Shown here piece after piece: positions 10,981 to 20,838 of a stretch of DNA of 52,698 bases. Position numbers and translations under genes: made by a program. Numbering within the stretch: position 1 is the first letter of the stretch; the number at the start of each line of letters is the position of its first letter. This stretch comes from Fragilaria crotonensis (lineage: Eukaryota; Bacillariophyta; Fragilariophyceae; Fragilariales; Fragilariaceae): the NCBI GenBank assembly GCA_022925895.1, contig JAKSYS010000436.1, positions 1-52,698 of the forward strand, in the 5' to 3' direction. The notes under the pieces are model-generated. The model ran no database searches, was not told where the DNA came from, and was given only the letters and a program-made list of their open reading frames with translations.

Positions 10981-12255
10981 GACCTCATGATAAAGACGCC
11001 CGAAGTAGGGATAGTGATCCCAGTCCATCGTCTTCTGAAGCTTCACCAGGCCTTTTTGAAGGTGACATTGTTCCCGACTATGAGACCATCATCCAGGCGT
11101 ACGGACCATCAGTCGCGCAAGAGCTCGAAGACAAAGGACTCCTCGTTGAAAACAGATCGACGCTTTGACAAGCCGACGTCAACAGGCGCTGGAATACCAG
11201 GGTCAATGGAGTTGTGCAAGTCCCATACGCATTTTCCGGTCAACATAATGCTAACGCGGTTGCGGTGATAGAGAGTGCCCTTAAAAAGATCTTGGTGATC
11301 GGAGCAAAGTGATCAAGTTCGTTCGTCGTACTTCAGAGGTCGACTATATCATGGTTTTTGACGGGGACGGTTGTTGGTCCTTCGTAGGAAAGCAAGGCGG
11401 TCGCCAAGATGTGACTTTACAACTAATGGTTGCGTGTCTCGCGCAACCGTCCGACATGAGTTTCTTCATGCACTTGGCTTCTATCACGAACAAAGTCGCC
11501 CTGATCGAGATAACTTTGTCAAGATCAACTATGAAAATGTGAAGCCAGGCTTTGCTTTCGCGTTTGACAAGCGACTTCACTCTGATAGTCTTGGAAGTCC
11601 ATACGACTATGGCTCAGTGATGCATTACGATAAAACTACTTATTCGGCGAATGGAAAAGACACGATCACAGCCCCGCAAGCCATTGGACAGCGAACCGCA
11701 GCTGACGCGGAAGACATACGCCAGGTGGTTTTGTTGTACCAGTGTGTCAGTGGAGCTCGGTCGCTCAGCCAATACCTTGCTCAACCCTGCAGCCAGGATT
11801 GTCAATGCCGGGAAGGAGTTTCAGGATGTAATGGTAACAACAATGCTTGCCAAGCAAATTTGGTTTGCAATGCTAGTAACCAGTGCGCGAAATCTGGAGG
11901 CGGTACTGGGACGAGTATCAGGACTTTTCGTTCGTTTCATGGCACCTACCTTTCAGCGTGGACAGATCGAACTGTCAGATTGGTGAAGAAGATGGACAGC
12001 TGGGAGAGGCTTTCCATGCAGTCCGCTGGTAATGGGAAGGTTTACCGCCGCTCAGTCCACCGAACGTATCTGTCTGCTTGGCCTGATCGTGTCGAGCTTG
12101 CGATTCATGCCAAGGCGTGGGAGCAATGGACTCCGGTTCAGAACAGCGACGGAAGCGTTTCTTTTTTGTCCTTTCATGGAACGTACCTCTCTGCTTGGAC
12201 TGACGGTTCAGTGAGGTTGATGCCCAATAATAAGAGTTGGGAGCACTGGTTCTAG
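10981..12255 (+). pseudogene. Astacin-type metallopeptidase, copy 1, with a C-terminal beta-trefoil-like domain; broken
   Basis: An M12A (astacin) zinc endopeptidase. The catalytic motif at 11455-11487 is complete ([19 protein letters not shown]), with the Met-turn SVMHY downstream. After a Cys-rich link (CSQDCQCREG, then C..N..CQANLVC) come three copies of a unit like SFHGTYLSAWTDRTVRL, ending at W..W. This resembles fascin-like or actin-crosslinking beta-trefoil repeats. Compared with the inverted copy at 13228-14667, this copy has a TGA at 11166-11168 where copy 2 has AGA, a 2-base insertion in an A run near 11288, and a 1-base loss near 11424. No signal-peptide exon is visible; copia B ends where it should be. 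I call it a pseudogene, although the 294-residue frame from 11371 stays open to the natural stop. Confidence 0.8.
11049..11889. repeat. Left arm of astacin inverted duplication
   Basis: This segment is about 95% identical by eye to the reverse complement of 13436-14272. Similarity starts at the GLFEGDIVPDY codons and ends at the codons for the last Cys-rich segment (..QCA). Beyond those limits the two genes differ in both directions, which marks the edges of the duplicated or conserved block. Confidence 0.85.
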
Positions 12256-13227
12256 TCGAGTATGTACTTAATGTATCGTAGTAATTCTATGTTTTCTGAA
12301 TACTGCGGTAGATCATAATTCGATATTCGTTATCATTTGATAGATGAGTAGCGAAACCACTTACAAGGAGCTTACACAAATTGGCGAAGTCGTCCCGATT
12401 GCCCCATCGTCGTCGTTTTCACGCCCACGAAGAGAGGATGCAGTAGTAAGGTATTGCAGTGTCGATTCCGAGATTCAAGATACAAAAAGTCAAACCAGGG
12501 AGGGTATTCAGGTTCGAATCACTGTCATAAAGTAAGGAGCAAGGTAAGGGATTACTATTTGATTATGAAAGTAGGCTCAACTGGTCTGGTATCGTCGCCT
12601 GCCAAGCTCAATGGGCAGAATTTTGAGCAGTTCTGCACGCCATTTGTAACTCCAACGCCAACTGAGTTGTAAGCTGCGCACTCTAGCGGGAACCTAATAA
12701 TGCACTCCAAAAACGGCTTGATGAGTATTGTAGTGTAATTGGCAAACCAAAATCACATAAAAACCTTAATTGACGCCTGCGGAAGCTTTACATCGGACAA
12801 CCAACCCATCGCTGCTGACACAACGGCGCTCAACACAATCGATCTCCTTTTCCCGTTGCGTATGGCCTCTCAAAAGGCCAAGGTATGCATCAGGATTGGC
12901 CTCCCAGCACACGATAGTTGTAAATCTGACGTGTAAGATGTCACCTTGCGCCTGGCGAAGTAGATTACAATTAACTTAATGCATTTGATTAATCGATAAA
13001 AAGGACAACTCCTTGCGAGAGCAGTTATCGAGCTGAGCGGTAGCGGAGCAGACGACCAGAGCGTTGTCGTTTGCTTTCAAAACGCCGAGCCATTTCCGCT
13101 CCACCCCAAAAAGGTGCGGCGCAGCTCCGGAATGGATACTGACAGAGATATTGCAACAAGCACCGAATGAGGTCGCTAGCCGTTGGAGAATTACCGACTG
13201 GACTGCCAAAACAAGATAAGCCAACCG
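12256..13227. other. Spacer between the inverted astacin copies
   Basis: No recognisable gene. On the minus strand the frame of astacin copy 2 stays open past its stop (TAG at 13228-13230) down to 12976. It would encode about 80 more residues with four Cys (ATSFGACCNISVSIHSG and onward). This could be a former C-terminal domain or chance. A GGTTCGAATC string at 12508-12520 resembles a tRNA T-arm, but no tRNA fits around it. Confidence 0.5.
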
Positions 13228-14667
13228 CTAAAAAAATGGAGAGCCAACAGGAGTTCCGACAGGAGAGCCAACTGGAGCTTCAACCGGAGAACCAACTGGA
13301 AATGCAGCTGGAGCTCCAACCGGAGAACCAATGGGAGATCCAACAGGAGCAACAGGAGCAACGGGTGCAACAGGAGCAACAGGTGCAACAGGAACAACGG
13401 GTGAAACAGGTGCAACAGGAGAAACGACAGGCATAGCGCATTGGTCATTAGCATTGCAAACCAAATCGGCTTGGCAAGCATTGTTGTTCCCGTTACATCC
13501 TGAAGCACCTTCCCAGCATTGACAATCCTGGCTGCAGGGTTGAGCAAGGTATTGGCTGAGCGACCGAGCTCCACTGACACACTGGTACAACAAAACCACC
13601 TGGCGTATGTCTTCCGCGTCAGCTGCGGTTCGCTGTCCAATGGCTTGCGGGGCTGTGATCGTGTCTTTTCCATTCGCCGAATAAGCAGTTTTATCGTAAT
13701 GCATCACTGAGCCATAGTCGTATGGACTTCCAAGACTATCAGAGTGAAGTCGCTTGTCGAACGCGAAAGCAAAGCCTGGCTTCACATTTTCATAGTTGAT
13801 CTTGACAAAGTTATCTCGATCAGGGCGACTTTGTTCGTGATAGCCAAGTGCATGAAGAAACTCATGTTGGACGGTTGCGCGAGACACGCAACCATCAGAT
13901 TGTAAAGTCACATCTTGGCGACCGCCTTGCTTTCCTACGAAGGACCAACAACCGTCCCCGTCAATAACCATGATATAGTCGACCTCTGAAGTACGACGAA
14001 CGAACTTGATCACTTTGCTCCGATCACCAAGATCTTTAAGGGCACTCTCTATCACCGCAACCGCGTTAGCATTATGTTGACCTGAAAATGCGTATGGGAC
14101 TTGCACAACTCCGTTCACTCTGGTAGTCCAGCGCCCGTTGACATCAGCTTGTCTATGCGTTGAGTTGCCTTTTACGATAAGTCCCTTGTCCTCGAGTTCT
14201 TGAGCGACTGTTGGTCCGTACGCCTGGATGATGGACTCATAGTCGGGAACAATGTCGCCTTCGAAGAGGCCTACTGTAGCGTTGGTGGACAATGGGACAG
14301 GAATTGAAGCACTTTTTCCGGAATCACCATGATGGCTCCTCATTCCTTTGCCTACACCTGCCACGCGTGGGTGTGCAGCTGCTGTGCCGTTCACTTTCCT
14401 GCCCCGAAGGCCACCATCAGGCTGGTACTGTTTCATAAAGAAAGAAGGTAACCAATGGTGAGAGAAAAGCAATGAATGCGCACCTTTACGATCAAATCAT
14501 TCGTTTTGATCAAGACGAGACTTGCTCTCTAAGCTCGCCGTGATGTGATGCTACCTGTGTCCTTAACAACTTACTTTTTTGGTAGTACTGTGAGCTGCAT
14601 TACCTCCAGTTGCGGTGCAGAGAGGCAAGAATGATAGGAAGAATGCTGTGAGCGATACAACTTTCAT
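13228..14667 (-). CDS. Secreted astacin-type metallopeptidase, copy 2, with an altered zinc motif
   Basis: Exon 1 (14667-14575) encodes 31 residues with a clear signal peptide (MKVVSLTAFFLSFLPLCTA). The intron 14574-14428 (147 bp) starts GTAAGT, ends CAG and keeps phase 0. Exon 2 (14427-13228) completes 430 residues. Residues about 75-300 form the propeptide and astacin domain. The Cys-rich link follows, then a Pro-Val-Ala and Gly-Ser-Pro repeat tail. The zinc motif at 13837-13866 reads [18 protein letters not shown]: one residue between Gly and the third His is missing relative to copy 1 and to the family pattern HExxHxxGxxH. That shifts the third zinc ligand (His228 instead of 229), so activity is doubtful. 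The beta-trefoil tail of copy 1 is absent. Gene structure is well supported; function is inferred. Confidence 0.85.
13436..14272. repeat. Right arm of astacin inverted duplication
   Basis: Reverse-complement partner of 11049-11889. The arms are separated by about 1.55 kb. The only in-frame indel I see in the catalytic part is the lost TTC codon at the zinc motif of this arm. Confidence 0.85.
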
Positions 14668-15410
14668 GCTTGTTGCTTTGAGGCTTTTGCTTGTCGATAT
14701 CCTTGAATTTTCAGCTCACTGATGACAAAGTCGGAAGTTGCTGTGTTGTATGAATGAATTGTGTCCAAAAGTTGCCACTTGCCCGACTGATGACTGAACG
14801 CGGATTTTGATCAAAACAGTGAACACACGATCTAAAAACGTTCCGGATGACACAAGAAAAGAACTCGGACCTCGAAACTGTGAATGAAAGCATCTACCGT
14901 AGATTCGAGTGTCCGTATCGAGACCCGGTTGTATACATAGACTGTGCGCTGTGCGTGAGTGCTTCTGAACAGTTTGCGAGTGTGTTCGTCCTATGTATAG
15001 TCTCCCATCTAAATCCAATGTACAGTTATTATTTTACTTTTGCCTGCAAAGGCTTCTGCTGAAAACCATCGTTAGCGGCGTTAAAGCCAAACAAGACATA
15101 AGGCAATACCCCTTGGTGCTGACAAGTCCTTGGGATAAGGACCGGATCGACTCACGGGGAGACGAGAACACGTAGTCGAATAATGTAGACGTCCGTGCCT
15201 GTGCACAGAAATCACCTTTGATTGAAGCCAATCGTCACTGGTTCAGAGTCGTAAAAACAATATAACAAGATGATAAATGAACCTCACGCTTGCTGGCGTG
15301 TCCACGTGGTATTTCATTTGTTGCAAATCGCCTACAAGCGATGAACCAATCCTTTCGCTGGTGAGTCAGCACATGGTGAGGCCGAGGCAATCGCCATGTG
15401 TAAGCCTGAG
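14668..15410. other. Intergenic spacer, likely promoter of astacin copy 2
   Basis: About 740 bp with only short chance frames. It lies between the start of astacin copy 2 (leftward) and the 3' end of the SGNH-like gene (leftward). The part nearest 14668 should hold the astacin promoter. I see no clear TATA box or repeat. Confidence 0.5.
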
Positions 15411-17445
15411 TCACCATTCGCAAAAGAGAATGCCTTGTATCTTGAATGTGGAACCCCCGATCAAATCAAATTTTGCTTTCAACCAATTACCTTTTTGAAT
15501 GCCATCACCATCAAGTAGGAATTTGTGGTCGAAAAAGACGCTAATAGTGAGGTTGTGGCTACCCTCAATCTCAAAACGGCCTATTTGTGATGAAGGCCCT
15601 TGGCCAAGAGGACCTTCATCGAAAACTGTGATTTGTAGGCGACTGTTTTCCCACTTAGCGCCATAACTCTTCATTGCAATCACAGACATGGTCTTGATAC
15701 CTTGATGGTCAGCATCTTTGATGGTTATTGTGAAAGTGGCGTTCGGCGCAATTGCGACCCAACCTGGGCGAGGCTTCCCCCTTCCCCCTGGCCATCCTTC
15801 AACGTACCAGTTTTGGAGTGAGTGCATGGACATGGCCGACATACTATTCTGGATATCCTTTGGTACTAGCCGTATTCCACCGGCCTTGTTCACAAGCCAT
15901 GAGAGTGGCGAACATGGCTGTTTAGTTCTTGCGTCAGCACTTTGATTGCACATTTCTTGGTAGGCAGCAATATTTGACTTCCATTTCATCGGGAGATCGC
16001 GCAGCAGGAGGTCAGAGTAAAACCTGGAATTCGATCGACCGAAAGTGTTTGATATGAAGGTTGATGATGAAGAAGCGTCGCGTATTCTTGACAGGAATTA
16101 ACAATGTTTTCGAGGAAACCGTATGCAAGTACCCAAGGCGAGGTGGAATGGAAGAGCATGCCAGGATGGGGTTCGAGTCTCCATCCCAACATTGGAAGAT
16201 GCCACGCAGGATTCGTATCCATCTCCTCTTCATCATCGCTTCTGTTACTAAAGCCTTCACCTGATATCACGGTATGACGAAATGCGCGTGCGTGGCTAGC
16301 AGCCATCAAATTGTACCACTCCGAAACTTGTGACACCGTTCGGGCATACCTCATATAAAAATGAAGGTTGTCATTGCCGGGTATCCCGTGATAATCATCG
16401 TAGAGAACTACAAACGGTAAGCCGTCGCGATTGCATCGTACCTTCTTGGCACCCTGAACAAAGTCTTGCATGATACGAAGTGCATCCGCATCATCGCCAT
16501 GATATCGAGAGTCAGTGTGCCCGTACGAGTGGATGATAATGTCCGGTATTGGCGCAGTAGCCACAAACAGTCGGTATTCCAGAGCCAACGCCCCACTCGA
16601 ACTGCAGGTACCACCGGCTCCATGGTTCGTGACACGAACCACGTTCTGACCTCGAAACACCACGTCGTTCAGAACAGCTTCCAATCGTGCTGGCCAAGCA
16701 AAGGATGCCGATTCAGGAACCCTCTTGTTGTAGGAGCCAGATTGCCACCAATTGTGAAAATTGCTGTTGAAACCCTCCACCACGGATGAGCCAAATGTCA
16801 TGATCTCCAAGGGTGGGTTGTTAGTGGGATCAGCAAGTCGCAATTCAATAATGTTCAAAAGTGTCTGCATTTGTTTTGTATCCATAGGGTGGATAATGGA
16901 TCGGCGCAAAGTGGGGAGAATAAATTCATTGTGTACCTTCTGATAGTCATGTTCCATTTTGGTTTATTGACCTTGCTTCTGTTTGCGTCGAGTTCAAGAG
17001 CAGAATAGGCCCAGCGCATGACGTGATCCAGAAGATTTGGATGGATCTTGTCTTGCCAGAGGTTTTGAATGGAAGGTAACCAAGCGTGGATCAGCAGTTC
17101 CTTGTGTTGAGTAATATTGGGAGCAGTCAATAAGCTTCTGTCCTTTACACTCTTCAAGGAGACATTATTTCCGGAGTATATGTAATTGAGCACTGAGGCA
17201 CATTGGCGAGTTGTTTCGATACTGTGCGGTACTTTCTCCTCCGTGTTCCGAGAACCAACTTCGCTGTTGCGATTCATCGCCAAATGCGATGTGATGGAGA
17301 ACTTGCGAAGTTGATGGCTATTAATTATCATTCTGAAGGAACAGAAGAGCACCAGCAGCAAAGCCGGCCACTGCAACAGCACGAACGACCTCCTGAGGTG
17401 CCGCGCCTTTCGTGAATTGGTCATGTTCGCTACTCCAGTCTCCAA
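15411..17445 (-). CDS. SGNH/GDSL-hydrolase-like protein with signal anchor; two frame breaks
   Basis: Three overlapping minus-strand frames read as one protein of about 650 residues. The first (from 17445) starts with a basic stretch and a hydrophobic segment (LLQWPALLLVLFCSF), which suggests a signal anchor or uncleaved signal peptide. The second (16957-15986) has IMTFGSSVVEGFNS, a block I-like Gly-x-Ser, then VTNHGAGGTCSSS and DIIIHSYGHTDS, which resemble later SGNH blocks. The third (to 15411) ends in a beta-rich part with SYGAKWENSRLQITVFDEG. It resembles secreted SGNH-like families in diatoms; substrate is unknown. The frame changes fall near 16960 and 15995-16025. The only GT-AG solution I find at the first is 32 bp, too short to trust. 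So it is a recent pseudogene, or it holds sequencing errors or unusual introns. Confidence 0.6.
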
Positions 17446-18219
17446 TCTCCAATCTCCAGTACACTATTTCACATAAAGGTTTCAAGCTTTTACGATTATC
17501 AGACTTATCACACTTATCGCACACGTCGAGAGTTGCATGTTGAAGATGTTTGCAAAATTTGCTATTGACGAGCAGGTGAGTCTGAGATAGAGTGCGGTGC
17601 CATAGTGCTGCGTACTGCGTACAGTACAAGTCTATACCGAAGAATACGGCGTACAGTATTACGCCCTTATTCAACCGATGCGTGAACACGGCGTATGATT
17701 CACTATTATGTATTGTATATGCATCAAGCAGCTACCCATAGTAGTGCTACGTTTGTACATACCGGTACTAGTACCTTGGTATATTGAGCAAGATACAGGA
17801 ATACACATGATACACGAGTACAGTACTCTGAGCTCTGAGCTCTGAGTACACGTGTTCAGTTCTTCGAGTACGACAGCACTGTAGTAACTGCCTACCAGTA
17901 GCATTGTATGAAAAACAATGGCATGTATGTATGTGTGTATCATACACCGACCCCTGGTACGCCAGTCTCCAGTATGTCGAGTCCAGAGTTCCCCTGGTAC
18001 TCCAGTACACATATATAAATACAGTTAATTTTTCATACTCGAATCTTACAGACCCACTAGAGACCATTCGAGAATTAATTCGGTGTTTCGATCCAGCCGG
18101 CCTGGCGTTATATGTCCGTTTCACTCTTGAATTTTGAATTGACAGACAAGTATACTCTGCCCAGGAGTATTTAACGGTCCAGTGCATTTTTCAAGGCGCC
18201 GTAACTTGACGAATTCGCC
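17446..18219. other. Intergenic spacer rich in GTAC-type short palindromes
   Basis: Upstream of the SGNH-like gene. It contains many short self-complementary strings such as AGTACAGTACT, GAGCTCTGAGCTC and ACCGGTACTAGTACC between 17600 and 18010, and a small CTCCAATCTCCA repeat near 17430-17460. There is no gene I can support. Confidence 0.5.
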
Positions 18220-18296
18220 GAAGTTAGCAACAGGCGTGCACTATGGTGTCTCTGGTATGGCAAGGAATGACATAGTGCACGCCTGTTACTAACTTC
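18220..18296. repeat. Hairpin-forming inverted repeat, 26-bp arms
   Basis: Arms 18220-18245 and 18271-18296 are complementary at 25 of 26 positions, with a 25-base loop. Both arms carry the core CAGGCGTGCACTATG in opposite orientation. There is no obvious target duplication. It could be a small foldback element, or a hairpin RNA if transcribed. Confidence 0.75.
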
Positions 18297-18951
18297 TTCT
18301 TTTTGACGAAGTTCACACTGACAGCAACAGCATCACATCGACAGGAAAACTCAAGGCATAAAATTTTGCAAGTCAAGAATACTTAAACAAAATTTATTTT
18401 TACTTATCCAACATTTTTAAATTATTGATTGTCATTGATATAGTATGAACATGAAAAAGAGGCGTTAATCTCTGAAATGGCAGGCGTGAAAATGTGACTC
18501 ATAACCAAAAATCAAAACATCGGAATTAATGCCCGAATGGTCTCTAGTGCCAAGCGAGTCGCGCCACGAACTGCGACCTACGACCCCATGTGGGTTGAAT
18601 TTTGCTGAGGAATCGATGGAATGTGTCTCTGAACGAAAAGATGCCAGTCATGCCAGGTCGATCCATTCCAATGAACATCAATGTCGCCTGCCGCAACGGG
18701 CATTGTTAAAAAGTCCGGCATGCCTTTTCGTTATAATCTTCATATAAATGTTAGCTCTGCAGTATGCGATTTGTGAACCAGTCGTAACCCCGAAGGGTCA
18801 CACATCCAAAGGATCTGTTCGCGTAGAATTATACGGGTTCTTCTGTAGTCGTATTGTAATCTTGGTCCCTTGACCAATCAAATGACAGTCCTCTCTTCTA
18901 TCCGAAATGAAATATCGATGGCATCGAAGTAATGCCTGCATTGCAGTAATC
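18297..18951. other. AT-richer spacer without a supported gene
   Basis: Lies between two inverted repeats. A 72-codon frame at 18529-18747 has no recognisable features and is probably chance. The stretch 18355-18440 is AT-rich. Confidence 0.4.
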
Positions 18952-19172
18952 CAATAGCGACCAAAGGAATTATGACCGACGATGACCGAAAATTAGAAAC
19001 GGCCCTCTAGTTTTGCACCCAGCCGAGTTAACTGTTAACCCGTGTAATGGTGGCTTCCTATAGGCTATACGAAGCCACCATTACGGGTTAACAGTTAACT
19101 CGGCTGGGTGCAAAACTAGAGCCGTTTCCAATTTTCGGTCATCCTCGGTCATAATTCCTTCGGTCGCTATTG
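18952..19172. repeat. Foldback (MITE-like) element, arms of about 102-106 bp
   Basis: Left arm 18952-19057 and right arm 19071-19172 are complementary over almost their whole length, with a few mismatches and small indels, around a 13-base loop (CTATAGGCTATAC). The arms hold AACTGTTAACCCG and its complement and TTTTGCACCCAGCCGAG and its complement. Near-perfect long arms with a tiny loop suggest a young foldback element or a hairpin RNA locus. No target duplication is clear at its edges. Confidence 0.82.
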
Positions 19173-19606
19173 CCCTTGCGTATATGCGAAAGTCATGGAC
19201 ACATTCGAATCCTTTTACTTAGAGAAGAAGCGATATGTCATTCCGTTACGGGCATCGTGGTTTATGATATTCTGTTCCGTAGAATGATACTCGAAGGAAA
19301 CATCAAGATGAGGAATCAGACAAATGCCTTCGAGGGGGTTCTCATGAGCGGTGTAAGTGTATGCACATACTAATGTGTGCGTGCCCGAGCAAGGATACTG
19401 GATTCGAGACTTGAGGTTGAGGGACAAACGCGGTCCGACGACACGAAATTTGCATTTTTCGTCGATTGCTCGTCTACTCGTAGCAGATTTATAGCTCCTT
19501 GGGGAAAAAAAATCATCACCAACGCAACATTATAACAAACGCCTGTCAAAAGCACATCCTTCACAAACAAGCAAGCACATCATCCCATATTCATCAAGTC
19601 ATCCAC
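19173..19606. other. Upstream region of the coiled-coil gene at 19607
   Basis: About 430 bp between the foldback and the first convincing ATG. The frame of the next gene is open back to about 19499 but without an ATG before 19607, so the upstream part is taken as promoter and 5' UTR. Confidence 0.45.
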
Positions 19607-20524
19607 ATGTCCACGTTCCTGGATTTCAATCACTCTTCACGCTCTTCCATCAGTGTTGTTCTTGTGGAGGACAACGAGAAGGAGCAAGACACGGAGAGTC
19701 GCATTGCCGACTTGAAGAATGAAATTCTTCGCATCCAAACGGAACGAAATTTAGAGCTTCTAAAGCATCGGAAGGCCATGGATGCAGAATCGCACAAACT
19801 AAAGGAAATCACCAAATTTTACCATGACCGATCCAAAGCATTCTTACGAGACGCGTCCATCCGACGATATGCACCCTTTGTCAAGTCCAACGACATTCCG
19901 ACCTGTGTTCATGTTCTTCAAGCAAGTCAGTTACGGAGTCTACATCAACTGTGTGTATTGGACTATCAAAAGAGATTGGTCGATAAGCATTCCAATGACA
20001 TGATTGCCGAGATGCGTCGTGCTATAGCAAAACTGGCCGATGAAAAGACATTGGTCGATGTTCAAATGTTAAATACCATGGCACGTGTGCATTATGAAGA
20101 ACATGCCATGCAACAATCATACGAATCGATACTGTCGGAACAAAATACACAGCTGGAATTCTTCCATAATGTTGTTCAGGGAATTGAACTGGAACGATCC
20201 ATGGATGGTGGATTTGATGAAGTGATTGGACCATTTGAACCCGATGGTTTTGCTGAACTCAAGGATGCTCCTACTTCTACAACGTCATCAGTGCCGGAAA
20301 AGACACAAAATCCGGAACAACCACAACAACCCAGACGAACACGCCACAAGAAACTAACTTTGGGGGATATGTTGCAGAAAGGGGACTCGGAAAAGAAAAG
20401 TTTGTCATCGTTCCATACCAGCATGACTGTGAGCTCCGACGAGGCTAGTGTGTCTTCCTTTTTATCTCAATCCTTCTCCAACACGTTGTGGAAGGACAAA
20501 CGTAACAAGGTTGATTTGGTATAA
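19607..20524 (+). CDS. Coiled-coil protein of unknown function (305 aa)
   Basis: I do not recognise the family. I chose the ATG at 19607 (MSTFLDFNHSSRS) as the first ATG-started codon with protein-like composition. Residues about 20-90 are rich in Glu, Lys, Leu and Arg with heptad-like spacing (SRIADLKNEILRIQTERNLE), and a second helical stretch covers about 120-200. The C-terminal third is low-complexity and basic (PEQPQQPRRTRHKKLTLGD) with many Ser. There is no signal peptide or membrane segment. A cytosolic or nuclear scaffold role is possible. It runs tail to tail with the gene at 20839-22071, with about 310 bp between the stops. Confidence 0.7.
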   Translation: MSTFLDFNHSSRSSISVVLVEDNEKEQDTESRIADLKNEILRIQTERNLELLKHRKAMDAESHKLKEITKFYHDRSKAFLRDASIRRYAPFVKSNDIPTCVHVLQASQLRSLHQLCVLDYQKRLVDKHSNDMIAEMRRAIAKLADEKTLVDVQMLNTMARVHYEEHAMQQSYESILSEQNTQLEFFHNVVQGIELERSMDGGFDEVIGPFEPDGFAELKDAPTSTTSSVPEKTQNPEQPQQPRRTRHKKLTLGDMLQKGDSEKKSLSSFHTSMTVSSDEASVSSFLSQSFSNTLWKDKRNKVDLV

Positions 20525-20838
20525 GAAGAGCCCTTCTCGCAAGTTTTGTACAGTACACGCATTCCAGTCTATGGTATTCTCTTGTCGTTGTTGGGAGCCA
20601 CATAACGCAACTATCATAATGATTTTCATTACATGTTAGGCATTCACCATTAGAATGAGTGTATAAGTCATTTTTTTAGGAGTGGGGGTGCGGGCAAGTG
20701 ATAGAAGGGTGACATAGTAGGGTGACACGAGGAAAAAAAGACTGGTATGCTACTACCTTGAGCTCTACATCCCATTTGTAGATTGGATAATAGCGTCCCA
20801 TGACAATGATAATGACATTTTCAGTATCATTCACATCC

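Noticed and set aside
12505..12525. tRNA T-arm-like GGTTCGAATC
   Set aside because: No matching acceptor, D-arm or anticodon arm can be placed upstream.
13167..13436. Plus-strand Gln/Glu-rich frame opposite the end of astacin copy 2
   Set aside because: It is the antisense of the Pro-Val and Gly-Ser-Pro repeat tail of the real gene, which has a signal peptide, an intron and conserved motifs.
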